DNA of 64,000 bases from Halocaridina rubra. Taxonomy: Eukaryota > Arthropoda > Malacostraca > Decapoda > Atyidae. The notes under the pieces were generated by a model. The model was not told where the DNA came from. It was given only the letters and a program-made list of their open reading frames with translations, and ran no database searches. Positions within the stretch are counted from its first letter, which is position 1; the number at the start of each line of letters is the position of its first letter. A program made the position numbers and the translations under genes. Positions 58,801 through 64,000 of the stretch are shown here, piece after piece. Location of the stretch: positions 1 through 64,000 of the forward strand of contig JAXCGZ010004236.1 of the NCBI GenBank assembly GCA_037179515.1, given 5' to 3'.

Positions 58801-59272
58801 TCTTATCAATTTCTCTGAGCTTCATCCAGACGATATTTATCAACCAATGATCCCACATCACACAAAATTATCTGCATATGCCACATTTACACAACATTTC
58901 ACAAATTTTTCTTCACAGTTTGTTTTTACTTCTATTGCACAACACTACATTTCAAGCACCCTAACAAAATTATGATAATAATGCTATAGTTGAAAATCTA
59001 TAAAAACCAACTTTTAGGTTCTTCTGTGTGTCTGCATCCATAGGTTGGAGAGATCTAGGAGAGGAGGCACTAGAGGATCCACTGGAAGATCCCATCAGAG
59101 GTAGAAGTGATGAACTTGACTGGAAAAAGTTGTGGAGATGCTGATCTTCACAAAGAACAGTTGACACTAATTGCATTGAGACATAAAATATGCTCTTCTG
59201 GTTGTCTATCCATCGCACTTCTGGCCCAGCATACTGAAAGACAAGTTTACTCTGAGATATATCAAGCATCTT
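46664..59272 (-). CDS. DOCK9/10/11-like (zizimin, DOCK-D) gene, five middle exons
   Basis: DOCK-D proteins are guanine-nucleotide exchange factors for Cdc42 (and Rac), with an N-terminal PH domain, a lipid-binding DHR-1 and a catalytic DHR-2. The five exons join in continuous phase to about 331 codons, or about 318 if the inner acceptor of the first exon is used. Recognised conserved blocks in order: LVSTVLCEDQHLHNFFQ, FFPTLLNQLLSVLLHGG, VTRVLVHIVDEVYEAGRDD, TVHEELCRSLSKLL, ARSMALHLL with RIKMLRNERFSEEY, and RCLSMMDRGYVFGLIKSYL with RVVCSHEHFIQLNLPV. This is the helical segment between DHR-1 and DHR-2; neither DHR domain is in the window. No exon beyond this point of DOCK is found downstream on the strand; HEATR1 follows. 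Confidence 0.9.
47527..47673 (-). CDS. DOCK-D exon
   Basis: 147 nt, 49 whole codons: MLRNERFSEEYHAEVKML to AANSALSHFLK. The preceding intron is about 7.4 kb and contains a LINE, a Tigger derivative and a MITE. Confidence 0.92.
47813..51870 (-). mobile_element. LINE family 1 copy, near full length but heavily decayed, with nested element
   Basis: Starts with the reversed 3' end (gagtgtgacattgggactgg), and endonuclease remnants occur at 49827-50498 (YLGDFNVHHSEWCNSS). The 5' UTR equivalent reaches about 51870. Excluding the 866-bp insert at 50485-51350 the copy is about 3.2 kb. Decay is stronger than in the 60526 and 34262 copies. Located in the DOCK intron 47674-55053. Confidence 0.85.
50485..51350. 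mobile_element. Non-autonomous TA-target element inside the LINE
   Basis: Splits the LINE sequence exactly at a TA (50483-50484; right side CA, probably mutated). Left end CAGACACTCCCCAACTTACG; right end, read inward, CAAAAGCTCCTTTACTTACG. 866 bp, no coding region. A sibling lies at about 25690-26557, and a similar end sequence (tcgtaagtgggggagcttc) is at about 37303-37321. Confidence 0.75.
51871..53040. other. DOCK intron sequence without recognised gene
   Basis: AT-rich; contains a pure A13-G9 run at 51885-51906. No exon supported. Confidence 0.5.
53041..54151 (-). mobile_element. Internally deleted Tigger derivative
   Basis: Left end CAGGGGGTTCCCGTTTAATG after TA (53039-53040); right end, read inward from 54151, CAGAGGGTCCCCGTTTAATG. 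Subterminal stretches match both ends of the 17183-19775 Tigger. Only a short piece of the transposase N-terminus remains (VLWLHDQLRHKLVKAVKMKR equivalent, 53250-53390). Near its transposase-5' end it carries about three diverged units of about 150 bp (53640-54010; acttgatacagta or acttgatatatatg, acaacaatgct, ccaacctcaacaaac). Confidence 0.78.
54227..54548. mobile_element. Tigger-type MITE, 322 bp
   Basis: TA-flanked on both sides (54225-54226, 54549-54550). Ends CAGGAGGTCCTCGAATTACG and, read inward, CAGGGGGTCCTCATTTTACG. Internal cacctaaataagcacct also occurs inside Tigger copy 2 near 25655. Confidence 0.82.
55054..55245 (-). CDS. DOCK-D exon
   Basis: 192 nt, 64 whole codons: YVMNISCHGRRTVHEELCRS to ALHLLTTARIK. 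It joins directly in phase to the 56982 exon, reproducing the family's SYVKYAY and TVHEELTKS spacing. Confidence 0.92.
55246..56981. other. DOCK intron
   Basis: No element boundary recognised. A 33-codon exon-like segment at 55512-55611 (minus) was considered and not accepted because its phase does not fit the flanking DOCK exons. Confidence 0.5.
56982..57164 (-). CDS. DOCK-D exon
   Basis: 183 nt, 61 whole codons: ALLSLKVENIIIFFPTLLNQ to GRDDVLHSYLK, donor GTAAGA. It corresponds to the family block FLPTILNQLF, NVTRVIIHVV and LRSYVK. Confidence 0.9.
57165..59011. other. DOCK intron with a 94-bp duplication
   Basis: AT-rich; the block ccaattcttcttcatatt, tatgca and gcagtcacctaacta occurs twice, at about 58216 and 58310, spacing 94 bp. 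Nothing else recognised. Confidence 0.5.
59012..59272 (-). CDS. DOCK-D exon (most 5' in window)
   Basis: Encodes VSMQLVSTVLCEDQHLHNFF, then a Ser-rich linker (MGSSSGSSSASSPRSLQP) and TQKNLK. Two in-frame acceptors are possible: tcttttag before 59272 (87 codons) and tttcag before 59233 (74 codons). The donor is GTTGGT, a weak form. The Ser-rich stretch replaces the short variable linker of vertebrate homologues. Confidence 0.82.
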
Positions 59273-59518
59273 CTAAAAGAAAATCTTGCTTTTCTATAAA
59301 GCAGTCTCTGACTTACGGTTTTTCGTTCTGAGGAAACCATTGAAAATCAAGCGTGTCAAATTCGGACTATAACATCAATGGTAAATTGGTAGATAGCAAC
59401 CATACTAATTGGGTCTTTTTAACCTCAGTAGCATACATAATTTTTTTAATATTTTATAACAATGCAGTTATGATTATAATATTCATTTAATATTATTATT
59501 GTAACTTTATTGCTATTA

Positions 59519-59519
59519 A

Positions 59520-59588
<69 letters not shown>

Positions 59589-59589
59589 T
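59519..59589. repeat. (AAT)n microsatellite
   Basis: About 70 bp of nearly perfect AAT repeats. Confidence 0.95.
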
Positions 59590-59720
59590 TACCATTATCA
59601 TTATTATTATCACAGTTTCATGAAAATAATGAACCATGGCAAAGTATTGCCTTAGACTTTTAAAATATACGGTGATGTTTTGCAACAGTTCATTATTTAC
59701 ATCCATGTATTGGCACAGTT

Positions 59721-59737
59721 TCTTCTTCTTCTTCTTC

Positions 59738-59768
<31 letters not shown>

Positions 59769-59847
59769 TATTATTATTATTAATATTATCATTATTATTA
59801 TCATTATTATTATTATTATTATTATTATAATTATTATTATTATTATA
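59721..59847. repeat. (CTT)n-(ATT)n microsatellite
   Basis: A short ctt run followed by about 110 bp of ATT repeats with few interruptions; inverse orientation to the AAT tract 130 bp away. Confidence 0.95.
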
Positions 59848-60323
59848 GCAATAATAATTTATATAATAAAAAAATATTATAGAGGGGGTCCCAAATTTTA
59901 GTCGCTAATTGGGACCATAAAAATGTGACTAATAATGAAAAGATGAATAACGAAACCATATTTCCCATTGCAATCAATGTATCAGAGGTCTAATAGGGAC
60001 CAGCCATCCTACATCTAAGTATTCCTTTCCATTACAAACCACTATAAAATGAAAAGTTATACACAAACATATGTAAACATAAGTTACAGCAATAAAGGAA
60101 AAGAAAATGAAATTGAAAGGAAATAATAATATAATTTAAGGAAAAAACATAGCACAATGTACCTGTGAGAATGCAGACAAAACTGGGGGGGAGAGGATGT
60201 AAGTAAGCAGTGGAGGAGGATGGAACATGGCATTTTATCTAGCGACAACAAAATCTTAGAACTTAGGTTATTTTCACTGCAGTAATAATAATAACAATAA
60301 TAATAATAATAATAATATGTATA

Positions 60324-60525
<202 letters not shown>

Positions 60526-60799
60526 GATTAGTAGGTTGGCCATGGCACCAGCCGCCCGTTGAAAGACTACGACTGAAGGTATTAGGATGCAACTAGGACT
60601 GGTCCAGACAGTTCCAGGTTGAGTCTTCCTTCAGGACGGTTTTTTCCTCATGCCTACATCTACACTGAGTATTCTGGCATATTCATTACACATCTCTTGC
60701 TATTCCATTACATTTGACAAGTCACAACATTCTGCACATCTGTCTCTTTTACTTTCTTTTTCCTCACATTTGTTATTATTTATGGAAGGTTAACAACTA

Positions 60800-61678
60800 A
60801 TGGCCCCCAGTACCCGGCAAAGCGGGATGCGAAGAATCTCCGGGAATCGTATTGACTCCACCATTGGCTTGAAGGAAGACACGCCTGGTGGTAGTAATGG
60901 TTCTGCTCTTAACCTTGCACCTCCCAACAGATCTGCTTCTTTCACTCTTCACTATTCTAACATTCGTGGGCTGAACTCTAATCTTTCGTCTGTGGAACAG
61001 CACTTGGGTACTTTCCTCCCTACCCTCCTCCTCCTATCTGAAACCCAGCTGTCTATACATGCTTCCACTGACCCATTCCAAATCTCTCACTATAATCTGT
61101 ATACTCGTTTTCGTTCCAAAGGTGGGGTCTGTGCATACTGCAACACTAACACTCCTACTGTGAAGCTCATGGACCTTGAATCTCCTGACTTTGATGTTCT
61201 CTGGCTAAAAGTCTATCTCTCCACTACCACTATCTTCCTTTGCATCTACTACTGTTTTCCAAGCTCAACCGAGTTTGTGTCTTTCTTTGAATATCTATCC
61301 TCGTGCCATGAGTCCTTGCTATCTCCACACCCACATGCCAAAGTTCTCTATATTGGAGACTTCAATGTACACCACAGTGAGTGGCTTAATTCTTCTCACA
61401 CTGATGTGGGAGGAAGCGAGGCCCTTGCTTTCTCTATTACTCATGATCTGGAGCAAATTATCAAACATCCTACTCGCGTTCCTGATCGTCACGAACATGC
61501 TGCAAACATTCTTGAACTATTTTTTACTTCTAACCCTTCAAACTACTCTTATTCTGTGCTTTCCCCTCTTAGTAAATCTGAACACTCTATGATCTCAGTC
61601 TCTTCCATTTTCGCTCCCCCACCACCAATCCCTCCTACTCAGCGCCACCTTTGGCACTTCGAGCGTACCCATACATGA
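60800..61678 (+). pseudogene. LINE family 1 endonuclease domain
   Basis: 292 codons from MAPSTRQSGM. An apurinic-type endonuclease/exonuclease/phosphatase fold is indicated by LHYSNIRGLNSNLSSVE, LLLLSETQLS, VLYIGDFNVHHSEWLNSS (about 61345-61400) and KSEHSMISVSS (the SDH motif has become SEH). Ends at a frameshift; the RT frame starts at 61683. Confidence 0.88.
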
Positions 61679-61682
61679 AAAT

Positions 61683-63920
61683 TTGCGTAACTTTCTCTTT
61701 GACTTCCCATGGGATGACTACTGCTTTCGGTCCCGCAACCCTGATCAGGTAGCTCTAAAAGTTGCCGAGATCATGACCGCGGGAATGGAGGCGTACATCC
61801 CCTCTTCTACAAAAACTTTCTTTCCCCCTAAACCTTGGTTTGACCGTGCCTGCTCCATGGCTATCCAGACTAGGAATCAGGCTCACCGATCTTACCTAGC
61901 CTCTCCTTCTGATTTAACTCGCTCTGCTTTTATTATAGCTAGGAATCGCTGTACTACTCAGATTCGAAGGTCTAAGGCTTCCTTTATAAGAAGGAAAGTT
62001 GATGACCTTAACTCCTCTCCCACTGACAAATGCCTCTGGTCCTTAGCCAAAAACCTCTCCAAAGACTTCTGTAACTCAAGCTTTCCCCCTCTCATTCGTT
62101 CTCATGGTTCTATAGCTTGCTCTCCCACTGACAAAGCCACTCTCTTTGGCTCTCATTTTTCTGCCAGCTCTTCTATCAACGATTCCAGCGCACCTGTTCC
62201 TCAATCTTTACCCCTCTCTAACCCTATGCCCTCCCTTATCCTTTCTTCACGCAAAGTTCATAAGGTTCTTTGCTCGCTAAAGACGAACAAGGCATCTGGT
62301 CCCGATGGTATCCCTGCAAGGTTCCTTAAGGAGTTTGCAGATGAACTGGCTCCCGTGCTTTGCCGTCTTTTTCGCCTCATTCTGTCAACCAGTATCTATC
62401 CTTCATCTTGGAAGCATGCTCTAGTTCAACCTGTTCCTAAGAAGGGTGACCGCTCTATTCCTTCTAACTACCGACCTATTGCCCTAACCTCCTCTATTGC
62501 TAAAGTTTTCGAAACTTTGCTCAATGCTCACTTCTTGAAACGCCTTGAATCTAACTCACTTATCTCCGATCACCAGTACGGCTTCCGCAAGGCAAGATCC
62601 ACTGGTGATCTCCTGTCCTATCTTACTCATGTATGGTCATCTTCTCTGAGGAACTATGGGGAATCCTTTGTCGTCGCCCTTGATATCTCTAAGGCTTTTG
62701 ACAGAGTCTGACACAAGGCTCTGTTGGCCAAACTCCCTGCCTATGGCTTTACCCCTTCTTTCTGTTCTCTGATTTCCAGTTTTCTTACTGACCGTTCTAT
62801 ATCTGTAGTTGTTGATGGCGCGACATCTAGCCCTTTCTCTGTTACCAGTGGTGTTCCACAGGGCTCTGTTCTTTCACCTACTCTGTTCCTTCTCTTCATC
62901 AATGATCTTCTACAATCCCCATCTTCCTCTCTTCTTCATGCCTTTGCTGATGATTCTACCCTTCACTTTTCCTCTGCCTTTTCTTCACAACCTTCATCTG
63001 TTACTCGTAATCAGTCTCGTATCACTCTTTCTTCTACTCTTAACTCCGATTTGCAGAGAGTATCTGAGTGGGGCACTCAAAATTTAGTTAAATTCAATGC
63101 CTCCAAGACACAGTTTCTGGCTATCTCTTTATCTTCTTCTCCTCCTGATAACCCTATTGTCTTCAAAACTAAGGAAATTTACCCTCTTAACTCTATCAAC
63201 ATATTAGGAATCCATATAGCCTCTAACTTGTCTTGGAGGAATCACATAATCCAAATTTCTAAATCTTCATCCAAAAAATTGAGGGTTTTGTTTTGTTTTC
63301 GTCATTACTTTTCCTCATTGCAGTTACTTAAAATTTACAAAGGTCTTATCTGCCCCTGCTTAGAATACTGCTCACACATCTGGGGTGCTTCTTCCTTTAC
63401 TTATCTTCTTGATAGGGTTGAATCTAAGGCAGTCAGACTCATTAATGATCCTTCTCTTACTTCTAACCTGGATTCTCTCTCTCTTCGCCGTAAGGTATCT
63501 TCCCTTTCGCTTTTCTATCGCTACTACTTCCATCGCTGCTCTGATGAGTTGGCGAGTTGCATCCCTCCTCCACTGCCGAGGCCGTGTAACACTCGCCAAG
63601 CGGCCTCATCTCACAGGTACTGTGTGGAGATTTGTAGCTCGCGGATTGGTCGGTGCAGCGCTGCTTCTTCCCATCTACCTCCAGACTCTGGAACTCTCTT
63701 CCTCCTTCTGTCTTTCCTAATTCTTATGACCTTTCAGCCTTCAAAAAGCAGATCTATCGTCATCTCAGAGCCTAGTCCTCCATATCTCTGGGTCCTCTGT
63801 ACTTTGACTTTTTTTCTGTCTGTCGTTTTCCTTTGTGTAACATTACCTCATCTCTGCCTTGCCCTTAATCTTTTTCTTTTCCTTCGTCTTGGTATTTTCT
63901 CGTGCCCGGGCCTTTATTGA
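61683..63920 (+). pseudogene. LINE family 1 reverse transcriptase and C-terminus
   Basis: One frame with a single internal TGA (62709-62711) replacing the Trp codon found in sister copies (DSVWHKAL). RT motifs: KTNKASGPDGIPARFL, NYRPIALTSSIAKVFE, FRKARSTGDLLSYL, ALDISKAFDRV, GVPQGSVLSPTLFLLFIND, FADDSTLHF (catalytic box 62943-62954) and the C-terminal SLRRKVSSLSLFYRYY region. After about 63660 a 1-base loss shifts the frame, so the last 85 or so codons are spurious. Sequence type suggests the Jockey/CR1/I assemblage; exact clade not determined. Confidence 0.88.
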
Positions 63921-63967
63921 TGAGGGCAGTTTCTGCCTGTCCCGGTGTCACACTCTTAAAAAAAAAA

Positions 63968-64000
63968 ATGGATACACAACCAGGAATAGAACATAGTTTA
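63968..64000 (-). mobile_element. LINE family 2 continuing past the window end
   Basis: Directly after the A tail of the inserted LINE, 32 bp match 42206-42238 of the other family 2 copy, so the interrupted element goes on beyond the window. Confidence 0.75.

Larger units (their letters stand above)
60526..63967 (+). mobile_element. LINE family 1, near full-length copy inserted in LINE family 2
   Basis: About 3.44 kb: a 5' UTR of about 270 bp, one long coding region (endonuclease then RT), a short 3' UTR ending ccggtgtcacactctt and an A11 tail. No separate gag-like ORF1 is seen. The best preserved of the five family members here, it has one frameshift (about 61678), one stop (62709-62711) and one C-terminal frameshift (about 63660). 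Confidence 0.9.

Noticed and set aside
59884..60010. Possible inverted-repeat end (gagggggtcccaaatttt)
   Set aside because: Resembles a DNA transposon end but no partner end was found nearby.

Overview
Eukaryotic nuclear DNA, probably from an arthropod and most likely a decapod crustacean. Two spliced genes with long introns lie on the minus strand, embedded in very dense transposable elements and (GA)n/(AAT)n microsatellites. The decapod call is an inference from the GalEa-like Copia element, the LINE types and the microsatellite load; no single diagnostic marker is present.

Layout. 1-2879: 3' part of a Ty3/Gypsy retrotransposon (RT, RNase H, integrase, polypurine tract, 3' LTR). 5193-6886: TA-target DNA transposon remnant carrying two tandem arrays. 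7564-12971: structurally complete but coding-dead Ty1/Copia element with matching LTRs, a tRNA-Met-type primer site and a GCTAT target duplication, itself hit by a SINE and a LINE fragment. 14195-37941 (minus): the last ten coding exons of HEATR1/UTP10 (571 codons, all splice phases continuous), ending in a stop codon and a polyadenylation signal. Its introns hold two Tigger transposons, LINE copies and SINEs. 46664-59272 (minus): five exons of a DOCK9/10/11 (zizimin, DOCK-D) gene from the segment between DHR-1 and DHR-2, with another LINE copy and Tigger derivatives in its introns. 60328-64000: long (GA)n tract, the 3' end of an I-like LINE, and a near-complete second LINE inserted into it.

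Most notable points. (1) The DOCK-D gene stops after its middle exons and the next exon on the same strand is an internal HEATR1 exon. The 3' half of DOCK and the 5' two thirds of HEATR1 are both absent, so 37942-46663 hides either a large deletion or rearrangement or an assembly misjoin. The two facing exons happen to be phase-compatible, so a fused reading frame is formally possible. (2) Several unrelated-looking TA-flanked DNA elements each carry an internal tandem array with units of about 130-400 bp, often close to 180 bp. (3) Two copies of an RNase H-bearing LINE both end at their 3' side exactly against a long (GA)n/(CT)n microsatellite. HEATR1 acts in the nucleolar small-subunit processome and DOCK-D proteins are Cdc42/Rac exchange factors; nothing suggests that the two genes work together.
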